Assembly: GCA_003576695.1 (NCBI GenBank) | Contig: QOZQ01000015.1 | Span: 1 to 64,000, forward strand | Direction of reading: 5' to 3' | Origin: Taklimakanibacter lacteus | GTDB taxonomy: Bacteria > Pseudomonadota > Alphaproteobacteria > Rhizobiales > Aestuariivirgaceae | Length of the DNA stretch: 64,000 nt | Part shown: positions 45,123-53,042 of the stretch, in pieces | Position numbering within the stretch: the stretch's first letter is position 1 | Layout: the number at the start of each line of letters is the position of its first letter | Made by a program: the position numbers and the translations under genes | The notes under the pieces: model-generated | What the model was told of the DNA's origin: nothing | Database searches by the model: none | What the model saw: only the letters and a program-made list of their open reading frames with translations

Positions 45123-45379
45123 CTTTTCTCGCGCACAGTGCGATAGAATTTCTGCCAGTCGCGGCGCTTTCCCTCGCAGACCCTGAGGGCGGCACGGTTC
45201 TGGTAGAGAGCCTGGACGGCATCCTGACCGACCGAGACATGCGGAAAGTCGCACCTGTTCTGCAGTCTTGCCGGTGCTTCAGGGAGTGGGACCCTTACAT
45301 CAGGGGCTTTCGTCGATCCGGCGCACGCCGTCAACATGCTCGCGAGTAAGAGGGCAGGATTTATCGCTCTGCATCGCAT
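45119..45379 (-). CDS. Rz1-like outer-membrane spanin lipoprotein
   Basis: 86 residues with a lipobox (LLLASMLTACAGS, Cys19) and a short mature part including two further cysteines (LQNRCDFPHVS; LRVCEGKRRDW) and the Rz1-like QALYQNRAALRVCEGKRRDWQKFY helix. Spanins fuse the inner and outer membranes at the last step of phage lysis. The start lies inside the end of the Rz-like gene in another frame, the classical nested Rz/Rz1 layout. Confidence 0.78.
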   Translation of the reverse strand: MRCRAINPALLLASMLTACAGSTKAPDVRVPLPEAPARLQNRCDFPHVSVGQDAVQALYQNRAALRVCEGKRRDWQKFYRTVREKR

Positions 45380-45653
45380 CGATCAGTTCCTTGAGTTTCT
45401 GTTCTTCCGCTTCGGCGGCGCGCGCATCGGCTTCGGCCTGCCGGGCGATGACCTCGTTGGCGATGAGATCCGCCTTGATCTGGGCAATGACCGCCTCATA
45501 CGCCCTGATCCGTTCCGAATAGACGCCGGCCAGATAGAGTTTTGTCGAAATCCAGACGGCAAAGGCCAGGCCGAGCGCCCCCATGAAGAGCCAAATCGCG
45601 CTCTTGAGGCCAAGGCCGCCAAGCCCAAGACGGGTGAGGATCCAGGCGATCAT
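45300..45653 (-). CDS. Rz-like inner-membrane spanin
   Basis: 117 residues. One N-terminal membrane helix (LKSAIWLFMGALGLAFAVWIST) followed by a long coiled coil (YSERIRAYEAVIAQIKADLIANEVIARQAEADARAAEAEEQKLKELIDAM, positions about 40-90) and a short tail with one Cys. This is the plan of an i-spanin. ATG at 45653 overlaps the stop of the amidase gene by four bases; its 3' end overlaps the Rz1-like gene. Confidence 0.78.
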   Translation of the reverse strand: MIAWILTRLGLGGLGLKSAIWLFMGALGLAFAVWISTKLYLAGVYSERIRAYEAVIAQIKADLIANEVIARQAEADARAAEAEEQKLKELIDAMQSDKSCPLTREHVDGVRRIDESP

Positions 45654-46372
45654 AGGCCCACCAGCCTGTCCCACAGGCGCTCGCGACGCTCATACCCCAT
45701 GAGATAGAGGGCAAGGCACACCAGCAGGATAAGACCGAGGATCATTGCCGTGATGCTCAGCCAGTCCAGGCCATAACCCAGCCCCGCCAGCGACCCCACG
45801 CCACCCGATCCGAGGATTGCCGTCCACCATTTGGCCGGGGCTGTTTCCTGCCCGGACAGATCGTCGTCGGCTTCGTCGCCATCCTCCGATTCCCGTTTGA
45901 TCGCCCGCAGCATCGATGCCGTGACGAGGCGCATCGGCGGCGCTGCCCGCAACCCATTTGTCTGGGCCCACTCGATGGCGCCGAAGCATGGGCATGCCTT
46001 GGCAACCCCCGGAAAGTCGCGATGACCAATAATGAGCGCGTGGGGATAACGCGACTGCAGCTCGGCCAGGAGCTGCCTGAGGGCCAGCCACTGGGCTTCG
46101 GTGAAGTTGTTCTGTGGCTTCTGCGCCTTGTTGACGCCCCCGACGAGACACACGCCCAGGCTGCTCGCATTGTGGTATTTGACATGGCTGCCGATCTCGG
46201 CGGCCGGACGGCCCGTCTCAATCGCGCCGTTCCGCCGGACGACGAAATGGTAGCCGATATTGCTCCAGCCCTTGGCCATGTGCCACTGGCGAATCTCGGC
46301 CGCCCCGATATCGTGCGCAGGTGGCGTCGCCGAGCAGTGCAGGACGATATAATCGGTCGTTCTCCTGAGCAT
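45650..46372 (-). CDS. N-acetylmuramoyl-L-alanine amidase endolysin with C-terminal membrane helices
   Basis: 240 residues. T7-lysozyme-like amidase_2 domain with zinc ligands His12 (VLHCSATPP), His117 (IIGHRDFPG) and Cys127 or Cys129 (KACPCF), plus the WSNIGYHFVVRRNG block. After a charged linker, two membrane helices follow (about 182-200 and 203-225), ending in a basic tail. This is unusual for a canonical endolysin, which depends on a separate holin. The start TGATG overlaps the stop of the protease gene; the 3' end overlaps the Rz-like gene. Confidence 0.9.
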   Translation of the reverse strand: MLRRTTDYIVLHCSATPPAHDIGAAEIRQWHMAKGWSNIGYHFVVRRNGAIETGRPAAEIGSHVKYHNASSLGVCLVGGVNKAQKPQNNFTEAQWLALRQLLAELQSRYPHALIIGHRDFPGVAKACPCFGAIEWAQTNGLRAAPPMRLVTASMLRAIKRESEDGDEADDDLSGQETAPAKWWTAILGSGGVGSLAGLGYGLDWLSITAMILGLILLVCLALYLMGYERRERLWDRLVGL

Positions 46373-47298
46373 CAGCGCACCATGCGGGCCACGAGGAAAA
46401 ACCAGGTCGAAAACCAAGATGCGGACGTGCGATGAACGATCGATGCCGGATCTTGCGGGCCGCCGTGCCGGCCGGTCCGGCCGTCCCCGGACGGCGCCTT
46501 GTCCGGCCTTGATGCGTCGCCAACGATGTCCGGAAAGCCACTGCGGCGCAGAAGCGCCTTAGTCGCGGAAATGGGCACGGCGAAGTTGATGCCGGCGCCC
46601 CGCATGCCGGCATCGAGCGTGCCCACGAGCTCGCCTCTTTCATTCAGAACCGATCCGCCGGAATTGCCGCCAATGCTGGCAGCGTCGATCTGGAATACCT
46701 TGATCGGCTTGCCGCCAATGGTCAGCGTGCGCTCGGTCGACGAGACGATGCCTTTGGTGACGGAATTGTCCAGGACCACGCCCGGATTGCCGACCACATA
46801 AATCGTCTGCCCGCGCATCAGCCTATGGCTGTCGGGTGCCAGGGGCGCCTCCATCGAGGCGCTGAAATCCGCATCGGCGATCTGCAGGATAGCTACATCG
46901 TTCTGGCTGTCATTACCTTTTATCCGCGCGACAAAATGCCGGGACGAGATGACTTCGTAATCACGCGTCGTGTTTTGCCAGACTTCAAGGTCCAGCTTTT
47001 TCTCGATCATCTTCCTGGTGACTTCGCCGGTAATGGGATCGACGAATTCCTCCGTCGTCCGGGTGATCCGGTCGGAAACGCAATGCGACGCCGTCAGCAC
47101 AAGGCGGTGCTTGCGCGAGATGATCGTGCCGGAGCAGAGCCCGTCGCCGCCAACGCCAACCACGACATTCGTCTGGTCGATCTGCTGGCCCATCTTGGCG
47201 AGATCCCAGCCCTCCACCGCCCAGGCATTCTCATCCGCTGAGGGAGCAAGAAATCCGAGCGCGCAGGCGAGCGCAGTCGGCCAATATTTGGCTTTCAT
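46372..47298 (-). CDS. exported trypsin-like serine protease in the phage lysis cassette
   Basis: 308 residues. Signal peptide at the start (MKAKYWPTALACALGFLAPS). The triad is visible: His72 in LTASHC, Asp134 in NDVAIL, Ser213 in GGNSGGS, with a probable disulfide Cys55-Cys73, so the enzyme looks active. It is a chymotrypsin/S1 or DegP-like core without PDZ domains. The last 60 residues are linker and a hydrophobic WFSTWFFLVARMV segment that may re-anchor it. Its stop overlaps the amidase start (TGATG). A tail protease role is less likely because of the signal peptide. Confidence 0.88.
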   Translation of the reverse strand: MKAKYWPTALACALGFLAPSADENAWAVEGWDLAKMGQQIDQTNVVVGVGGDGLCSGTIISRKHRLVLTASHCVSDRITRTTEEFVDPITGEVTRKMIEKKLDLEVWQNTTRDYEVISSRHFVARIKGNDSQNDVAILQIADADFSASMEAPLAPDSHRLMRGQTIYVVGNPGVVLDNSVTKGIVSSTERTLTIGGKPIKVFQIDAASIGGNSGGSVLNERGELVGTLDAGMRGAGINFAVPISATKALLRRSGFPDIVGDASRPDKAPSGDGRTGRHGGPQDPASIVHRTSASWFSTWFFLVARMVR

Positions 47299-47363
47299 GA
47301 GGATGTTCCTTTTTGTGAAGAGGTGAGAGGCGTTGCTGATGCCGACGTCAGCAACCTGAAATG

Positions 47364-48614
47364 CTATTCATACACGACGAAAATTACCTTCCACCGGTTC
47401 GTCGTAATGATCGCGGCATTGCCAGAAGAGTTCACAAGGGTTGGATTAAGCTCGCCGGCATTGATGAAAACTGTAGTTGTATTAACGCCCTGTGTAACGG
47501 AGCGTCCGCCTGTATCACTGTCACTCGCACTCACCAGGCGGACGCGGTCACCCGGGGTGAAGCTGAGTTCAGCCACAACGTTTTCGAGCCAAACTTCAAA
47601 TAGTGAAGGACGGCGTCCGAGGCCATGTGCTTGAGCGGTTTGCGTGCTCAATACAAAGGTGCCTTTGTCATACTCTTTCCAAAAGCCTATCGAATTTTTT
47701 CCCTCCGACCAGAGATGCTTGACCAGAGCTACCTTAGCCGCGCTGTGGTCCTCAATGATTTGGTAGTTGTAGACGGTCTTACTATTGGCCGTGGAGTCGA
47801 GATCGAAAACCACTTGCCCGCCAGACTGTTTGAAAATGGCGTTTGGCGTCAGTGACCACCCACCGGTCCCGTCTTGCTGCACGACAATGAGACCGCTTTG
47901 GCCGGTGTTCATGTTGGTGGGCGCGCCGAGGCTGCGGGACGCCGAAAGCACGATACGGACATTTGCGCTCGTCGCGCTCATGTCCCAGTCGATGGTGGCC
48001 GCATCCGCGAGCGTGCTTACGGGCGAGACGATCGGTCTGGTGAAGGTCTGCTTTTCCGTGAACACATTGGCTTCCGCCCCCGTCATCGGGGCGAAATTCA
48101 ACAGAAGGACATCTGTCCCATCATAGACGCAATCGCAGACATGGCCGGCGCCTGCTATGTCGCCGGGCTCGAGGGCGGCGCCATTCAGCTTCTTGATCGT
48201 CCTGGTGCCCAGCCCATCGACATTGATCGTCGGATTGACAACAACATTGGCGAAGCCTGCCGTGAACCGGAAGCGCATTTTGGCCGTGTATGCGGCGAAC
48301 GCCGGAGAGAAGGCCGCCGTGATGGCATCCGCCGTCCCGCCGGTCGCCGTCGCATGCGCGATGACGCCGGCCTGGGCCTGGCCGAGATTGACGCTGTCGG
48401 CCGCGGCCGCTCCCGCCCCCAGATTGATGAGCTTGTTGTCGCCCATGGACTGATTGCCCTGGAACGGCGCGGTTCCATCGACATTGATGCTGTCGGTCAG
48501 GGCCTGGGAAATGTCTGCAACCACGGAATTATAGTCGGCGCTTTCGATGGTGGTGTTGGGTACAGCGGCTGTACCGGCTGGCGGTCCATAGATGCCGGAA
48601 CCGTTTCTGGGCAT
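47364..48614 (-). CDS. phage tail fibre or tail spike-like protein
   Basis: 416 residues. N-terminus MPRNGSGIYGPPAGTAAVPNTTIESADYNSVVADISQALTDS-type opening (positions 1-42), with GNQSMGDNKLINLGAGAAAADSVNLGQ, is the conserved virion-attachment region of many podophage and myophage tail fibres. The rest is beta-rich, Thr/Ser/Val-rich, including DVLLLNFAPMTG and a C-terminal receptor-binding-like part. Upstream the next minus gene is 1.2 kb away, with plus-strand inserts between. Confidence 0.87.
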   Translation of the reverse strand: MPRNGSGIYGPPAGTAAVPNTTIESADYNSVVADISQALTDSINVDGTAPFQGNQSMGDNKLINLGAGAAAADSVNLGQAQAGVIAHATATGGTADAITAAFSPAFAAYTAKMRFRFTAGFANVVVNPTINVDGLGTRTIKKLNGAALEPGDIAGAGHVCDCVYDGTDVLLLNFAPMTGAEANVFTEKQTFTRPIVSPVSTLADAATIDWDMSATSANVRIVLSASRSLGAPTNMNTGQSGLIVVQQDGTGGWSLTPNAIFKQSGGQVVFDLDSTANSKTVYNYQIIEDHSAAKVALVKHLWSEGKNSIGFWKEYDKGTFVLSTQTAQAHGLGRRPSLFEVWLENVVAELSFTPGDRVRLVSASDSDTGGRSVTQGVNTTTVFINAGELNPTLVNSSGNAAIITTNRWKVIFVVYE

Positions 48615-48692
48615 GGATGTTCCTCATTAAAGGCGTTGAAGATCCCCTTCGGGGTCTGGAATTACGCCGCGGAATTGTTATTCTGGCTGCCC

Positions 48693-48884
48693 ATGAGCGG
48701 GCCTGAGACCGACTGGGGCAGACTGGCGGTGGTGCTGGTGCTGCTGGTTGTCTTGTTCGGGGCGGCCTTGGGCTCAAAATGGCTTATAGTGAGCACGAAC
48801 TGGGGGATATGGGCCGTCCTGCTCGCGCTTGTAATCATTGCTTTGGGGTTTGTGATCGTGAACTGGCGAGGAAAATTCAAATGA
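48693..48884 (+). CDS. small two-helix membrane protein (holin-like or exclusion protein)
   Basis: 63 residues, two membrane helices (LAVVLVLLVVLFGAALGSKWL; WGIWAVLLALVIIALGFVIV) and a basic tail NWRGKFK. That size and layout match class II holins and also many prophage exclusion proteins. It is on the strand opposite to the lysis genes. Its stop overlaps the next gene's start (ATGA). Confidence 0.65.
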   Translation: MSGPETDWGRLAVVLVLLVVLFGAALGSKWLIVSTNWGIWAVLLALVIIALGFVIVNWRGKFK

Positions 48885-49153
48885 CCACAATGCTGATCGA
48901 CAATCGCCGGGACCGGGGAGCAATTCTGACCCACTTCGTCATTTGCGCCCTGGTCGCCGCGGCCGGCGTCCTGGCCTATCTCTATGTCAACACGCTTGGC
49001 GTCAATTTCTCGCGTGAGCGTGACAATGTGGGAAACACCTATTGCCTGTACTGGATGCCGTTCGAGAATTTCGAGAACAGCATCGCTGACCAGCCCGATG
49101 CCTATGCCTGCCCCACATTCGGCAAGCCGGCAAAGCCCATCGCGCAAAGCTGA
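48881..49153 (+). CDS. small single-span membrane protein
   Basis: 90 residues: charged N-terminus (MTTMLIDNRRDRG), one membrane helix (FVICALVAAAGVLAYLYVNTLG) and a periplasmic part with two cysteines (NTYCLYW; DAYACPTFG). Overlaps the two-helix gene upstream, so the pair is co-translated. No family recognised. Likely prophage cargo. Confidence 0.62.
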   Translation: MTTMLIDNRRDRGAILTHFVICALVAAAGVLAYLYVNTLGVNFSRERDNVGNTYCLYWMPFENFENSIADQPDAYACPTFGKPAKPIAQS

Positions 49154-49235
49154 GAATTCGTTGCGGTCTGCCGTCCGGATCGGCTTCGGGTCACCAACCT
49201 TGGCACGGCCAGGCAGCTGGTCTGACGCGCTTCCC

Positions 49236-49334
49236 GGCGAAGCGGAATCGCTTCGCCAAAAAGGATTCGCGCCAAATCAATATCTTGGAGCAAATCCTTA
49301 TCGCCAAAGTCTTCAACTTTGGCGGGATTTGCTC
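49236..49334. repeat. two palindromic repeats between prophage genes
   Basis: First, a 9-bp perfect stem GGCGAAGCG/CGCTTCGCC with loop GAAT (49236-49257). Second, a nested palindrome at 49288-49334: outer arms GAGCAAATCC/GGATTTGCTC, a TTAT spacer, and inner arms CGCCAAAGT/ACTTTGGCG around CTTCA. The second has the architecture of intergenic palindromic elements common in rhizobia. The 220-base gap 49154-49376 holds nothing else. Confidence 0.78.
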
Positions 49335-49376
49335 TAGTGTCGCCTGCGATTTCAGTTTCCGGGGAGCTTTTTTGAT

Positions 49377-49763
49377 ATGACGACGTTCGATCCCAATGGC
49401 ATCGGCGCCACCAGTGTCGCGGATGGCGGGAACACCATCAGCGTCACCTTCGATACCGCCGATGCCGGTATCATGACCCTCAATCTGCCGGTGTCGCTCA
49501 GCGGCCATCTGATCCGGCTGCTCTCCGCCAGAACGCAGGAAGCGCATAAGCAGCTGCAGAAAGCCGGAAAAAAGACGGAGTTTCTGAGCGAGATCGCCGA
49601 TGTGAAGACGCTGAGCGTCGGTGGCGCCAAGGGTTTTCCCGATCCGATCCTCAGCCTCGAAACCAAGGATGGCGTGGTCACCGCCTATCAGGTTCCCGCC
49701 AACATCCTGCAAAGGCTGGCGGTTGGCCTGACCAAGCTCTTCGCCGGCGAGAAGCCGAACTGA
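49377..49763 (+). CDS. hypothetical protein in the prophage
   Basis: 128 residues. A beta-rich N-terminus (NTISVTFDTADAGIMTLNLPVSL), a long amphipathic helix (IRLLSARTQEAHKQLQKAGKKT), then VPANILQRLAVGLTKLF. Coding character is good. No family recognised and no membrane segment. It lies next to the palindromic repeats and is transcribed against the late genes. Confidence 0.6.
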   Translation: MTTFDPNGIGATSVADGGNTISVTFDTADAGIMTLNLPVSLSGHLIRLLSARTQEAHKQLQKAGKKTEFLSEIADVKTLSVGGAKGFPDPILSLETKDGVVTAYQVPANILQRLAVGLTKLFAGEKPN

Positions 49764-49809
49764 GGTCATATGAGAGCGCCTGACGACATTCGAAACCCGC
49801 CCATAGGCG

Positions 49810-50994
49810 CTATCTGCCGGCCTGTATAGCGCGCCGCTGCTCTTCGAGCTGCAGAGCCTGGTTCTGCATTACTGCTTTCGCCAAAGCATCCAGCGTTCTG
49901 GAGGAGGGTTTCGGAGCCGCTTTCCCGGTCCGCACCAGAGTTTCAATATTGTTCACACGGTTGCCAACCATCGACTCTCCGATCCTATTTGCGATTGCCT
50001 TGGCTGTGAGGGCGGCTTCCGGCAGAACGGCAATACCTGCGCCGGTGAGCGGGTCGAAATGCCCAGTCACGCCGCCCCCCAGCCCAGTTGCCCTTGCAAG
50101 AAGCTTTACACCGCGTATGAAGGGACCGTTTTCGTCCGGAACGAGCCTTGCAGCCACGTTGGCGGCGTTTTCCAGCTTGCTATTCTGGGAAATGGCGCGG
50201 ATTGCGGCTTGTTCGTCTGGCGAGAACTGCTTCATCCGCCTCTTATCTCGCGCCAGGTGCCTATAGGCATCCTGCAATGGCTTGTCCGAACCACGCAAAT
50301 CATCGAGCACATAGGTCTTGTCGAGTTGGGCCCTCTTCTCGCCGCGCCCCCGTGCACGAGGCTTTAGGGCCTCGAACTCCCGTTCCAGTTGGGTTGTGGA
50401 AGGAAATGGCTTGGCCACCGATTTGGCCGCACCGGGAAGCCCCCCGCCAACCGCTCCGGCAAAGCGCACCCAGTCCTCATACCCGCTGCCTTCGGCCATC
50501 TTGCCGGCCGTCTCCGAGGCAAGCGAGCTGCCAAGCCACATGGCGCCCTTTCGCGGCAGTCCGCCTGGGCCAGTGGCCGCGCTCGGCAGAAATTCGGCAG
50601 CAGTACGAACATATTTGCCACCTGTGGTTTGCGGTTCATATTCGAAGAGCCCCTCAGAGTCTGAGCCAAGCCCGCGCGTCAGCGCATTCATAGTCTCCAA
50701 TGCCCTCTCGGAGGTTGGAAATATGGAGTTGGCATTCGCCTGTCTCAGATTGCTTTCGAGCCACTCCCGGTGCTCCGGTGTATCCTCGACCAGACCACTC
50801 TTGCGGCCGAGCCAATCGCCGCCACGAACCACCATATTGGCAAGATCTGCTGGCATCCCGACAATGCCGGCGACGCCCTGACCCAAACCGGACACTCCGC
50901 TTCGCGCGAGGTCTTCCACAAGTCCAACTTCCTCTTGGTTCGACGTTGGACGAGCCCCTGCTCTGGGACCAGTTCTTTGCGGGGCAGCATACAT
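49810..50994 (-). CDS. phage virion-associated protein, possibly an internal/ejection protein
   Basis: 394 residues. Mostly helical and Ala/Gly-rich: GLVEDLARSGVSGLGQGVAGIVGMPADLANMVVRG, GGKYVRTAAEFLPSAATGPGG, ARFAGAVGGG-like hydrophobic runs, then a basic helical region ALKPRARGRGEKR. This composition and its place among tail genes resemble internal virion or ejection proteins, which form a membrane channel for DNA entry. No clear domain; call is by context. Confidence 0.6.
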   Translation of the reverse strand: MYAAPQRTGPRAGARPTSNQEEVGLVEDLARSGVSGLGQGVAGIVGMPADLANMVVRGGDWLGRKSGLVEDTPEHREWLESNLRQANANSIFPTSERALETMNALTRGLGSDSEGLFEYEPQTTGGKYVRTAAEFLPSAATGPGGLPRKGAMWLGSSLASETAGKMAEGSGYEDWVRFAGAVGGGLPGAAKSVAKPFPSTTQLEREFEALKPRARGRGEKRAQLDKTYVLDDLRGSDKPLQDAYRHLARDKRRMKQFSPDEQAAIRAISQNSKLENAANVAARLVPDENGPFIRGVKLLARATGLGGGVTGHFDPLTGAGIAVLPEAALTAKAIANRIGESMVGNRVNNIETLVRTGKAAPKPSSRTLDALAKAVMQNQALQLEEQRRAIQAGR

Positions 50995-51085
50995 GACCAT
51001 CGATTGTTCTCCTTTTTCCCGGGTTCGCCGGGCACGTCTATTTTGCGTCCTTGAAAATCAATTTGGGTTGAGTAGTACTGTTCGG

Positions 51086-51490
51086 ATGAAACAGATGTCG
51101 CGCTTTTTAGGAGCCGTCGCGGCGACAGTAATGATCCTGGTCGTATCTGTTCCAGTGGGATGGATGCTCGTAAGAGCGGCCGGCTACGTTCCGGCATTGC
51201 CACACAAGAAACTTGCCATCCTGGCGGCAATGATGTTTGGTTTCATGCTATTGTACTCGTGGTGGTGGATCCCACCCAGCGAGCACCGGGATGTTCGGTA
51301 CAAATTGGCGGGATCTGCGGCGGGCACCTTGTGGCTCTTTGGTCTGCTGATTGCCACCTACTACATCATCTTCTTGATAGAATTCGGCGAACTGATCATC
51401 ACGATGATCGCATTTGGAATCCTGCTCTCGGCACTTGGCCTGTATATTTGGCCAAAGGAAGAAAGCAAAGACGAGGATGATGCCGCCTAG
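51086..51490 (+). CDS. four-helix membrane protein inserted among the late genes
   Basis: 134 residues, four predicted membrane helices: FLGAVAATVMILVVSVPVGW, KLAILAAMMFGFMLLYSWWW, AGTLWLFGLLIATYYIIFLI, and LIITMIAFGILLSALGLYIW, with an acidic tail EESKDEDDAA. On the plus strand between two minus-strand virion genes, with lower GC. Could be an exclusion protein or holin. No family recognised. Confidence 0.65.
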   Translation: MKQMSRFLGAVAATVMILVVSVPVGWMLVRAAGYVPALPHKKLAILAAMMFGFMLLYSWWWIPPSEHRDVRYKLAGSAAGTLWLFGLLIATYYIIFLIEFGELIITMIAFGILLSALGLYIWPKEESKDEDDAA

Positions 51491-51498
51491 GCGACATC

Positions 51499-52494
51499 TC
51501 AGACCTTGCGCAGCGCACGCTCATAATTGACCTGCTTGAAGCCGCTCGGATGGCGCGTTACGGCGTCAGGCACATGGCGCTCGACCTCATCGGCCATCAG
51601 GCCCAGATGCATCGGTCCGCCGGATTTGTATTTGAACGCATAGACCGCCTGCCCGTCATCGGTGCGCCCCACTTTGCGAATGTCGGTCTTGGCGCGCCGG
51701 TCGGAGATCAAGGCCGTCCCCAGGCTGAACAGGCCGCCCATCAAAGCCTGCTTTTCCGCCTGCTTCGTCTTCCAGGCGTCGAGCTGGCCCTGGTAGTTCG
51801 CATTGACGAGGCCTGAATAGTCCGCATTCGCCACATTGCTCGACGGCGTATTGACGAAGCCGGGCTGGTTCACCTGGGCGCCCGACAGAAGTGCTGTGAT
51901 CTCGTTCAAGGGCTGGTTGCGTTCGGTCAGCAGTTCCTGAACCGCCTGGCCGCGCCCTGACAGCAGGAGCTGGTTCCAGGCATCATTCTCCTGCTCGCCT
52001 TGATTCCGCATGGCCCGGTCATAGGCAGCGGAGCCGAGCCTTATGCCGCGATCGGCCATTTGCTGCTCGAGCGACTGGCGGCGGCGGGCGAGCTCGGGTG
52101 TCAGCCGCTTGCTGCCCAGCTCCATCAGCCGTCCTTCGACCGCCTCGTTGTTGAGCTCGAGCGGCCGGCTCAGCAGCTCATCGAGGCGGCCGGACTGATT
52201 GCGGGCAAGTGTCGCCAGGTTGAGCTCGGCCGCGTCATTCTGGTTCTTGATCGCCTGCTGCGCATCCGACAGCCTGGTGGTTGCCGTCGTCAACGGAATC
52301 TTGTGCACCCGGCCGGTCAGCGGATCCACATAGTCATACGTACCGCTCTGGGAATAGGTCAGCGTGCCGTCAGGCGTCACCTGGTTGACCTGGTTCAGCT
52401 TGCCCTCGGTGATCGCCGTTCCGATATTGGTTGCCGTCTGCGCCGCGGCGGTCTTCTTGGGATCGGGCGGCTTGGGCGCCTTGGACTTGCCCAT
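51499..52494 (-). CDS. virion protein with C-terminal S74 intramolecular chaperone domain
   Basis: 331 residues. The N-terminal part is basic and Gln/Asn-rich and helical (RLDELLSRPLELNNEAVEGRL; QSLEQQMADRGIRLGSAAYDRA). The last 85 residues form a peptidase S74/ICA chaperone: SDRRAKTDIRKVGRTDDGQAVYAFKYKSGG then HLGLMADEVERHVPDAV. Such domains trimerise and are cut off by a Ser-Lys dyad during maturation of tail fibres. The helical N-terminus suggests an internal or hub-associated protein. Confidence 0.85.
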   Translation of the reverse strand: MGKSKAPKPPDPKKTAAAQTATNIGTAITEGKLNQVNQVTPDGTLTYSQSGTYDYVDPLTGRVHKIPLTTATTRLSDAQQAIKNQNDAAELNLATLARNQSGRLDELLSRPLELNNEAVEGRLMELGSKRLTPELARRRQSLEQQMADRGIRLGSAAYDRAMRNQGEQENDAWNQLLLSGRGQAVQELLTERNQPLNEITALLSGAQVNQPGFVNTPSSNVANADYSGLVNANYQGQLDAWKTKQAEKQALMGGLFSLGTALISDRRAKTDIRKVGRTDDGQAVYAFKYKSGGPMHLGLMADEVERHVPDAVTRHPSGFKQVNYERALRKV

Positions 52495-52508
52495 GTGCAT
52501 GCTCCTTT

Positions 52509-52618
52509 GCGCGCGATCAGGAAAAGTGTTTCGCGGTTTTCCGTCCGATCGCGCGCCAGACTGAAAACTCGATCACGTTCATCACTTCAGGCCGAAGTGG
52601 CCTGAAGTGATCGTGATC
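52509..52618. repeat. two nested palindromes flanking the GNAT gene end
   Basis: Element one (52509-52556): outer arms GCGCGCGATC/GATCGCGCGC around inner GGAAAA/TTTTCC. Element two (52571-52618): outer GATCACG/CGTGATC and a 13-bp perfect inner stem (52581-52593 with 52599-52611) around GAAGT. Element two encodes the last residues and stop of the GNAT gene, so it entered or evolved at that gene's end. Related in architecture to the elements at 49288, 54618 and 61804. Confidence 0.8.
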
Positions 52619-53042
52619 GATGAAAGCCGTTGGACTTCCAGTCCTCGGCCGTGAGAGTTGAGATGACACCGTCTTCCCGGCAGCCGAAAAGCCGCGGCAC
52701 GGTTACCTGCCTGAAGCCATAGGCCCTCGTGATCCTCAATGCCGAAAGATGGCTGGCCGGCGTACGCGAGCACGCCATCTGGCAGCCAATGCCGTCGAAC
52801 ACATAAGAGAACACATGGTAAAGGACAGGCCTCGTAAGCCAGCGCCGATCGGCACTTGCGAAGCTCATCTCGATGACGCCGAATTCCGGCGCATAATCGT
52901 GGAAGACGAAGCCGCCGACCACCTGATCGCCGCGCGCCACGCCGATCGCCCGGTTGGGGCCGAAGCCGCGCGCCGCGCAGAAGGGAATGCGGCTTGCGAC
53001 AAAGGCCGCCACGGTGTCGTCATTGCCATGGATCAATCTCAC
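52587..53042 (-). CDS. GNAT-like acetyltransferase in the tail gene cluster
   Basis: 151 residues. The order of strands and helices, with the RAIGVARGDQVVGGFVFHDYAPEFGVIEMSFAS-type opening (residues 31-63) and HLSALRITRAYGFRQVTVPRLFG near the end, fits the GNAT fold seen in many rhizobial and Caulobacter prophages beside tail genes. The classical acetyl-CoA loop is poor. Start overlaps the large tail protein stop (ATGA). Its C-terminus is written by a palindromic repeat. Confidence 0.7.
   Translation of the reverse strand: MRLIHGNDDTVAAFVASRIPFCAARGFGPNRAIGVARGDQVVGGFVFHDYAPEFGVIEMSFASADRRWLTRPVLYHVFSYVFDGIGCQMACSRTPASHLSALRITRAYGFRQVTVPRLFGCREDGVISTLTAEDWKSNGFHRSRSLQATSA

Noticed and set aside
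49236-49257. rho-independent terminator
   Set aside because: The stem is perfect but no T-run follows it on either strand, and it stands beside a repeat element; treated as part of the repeat pair.
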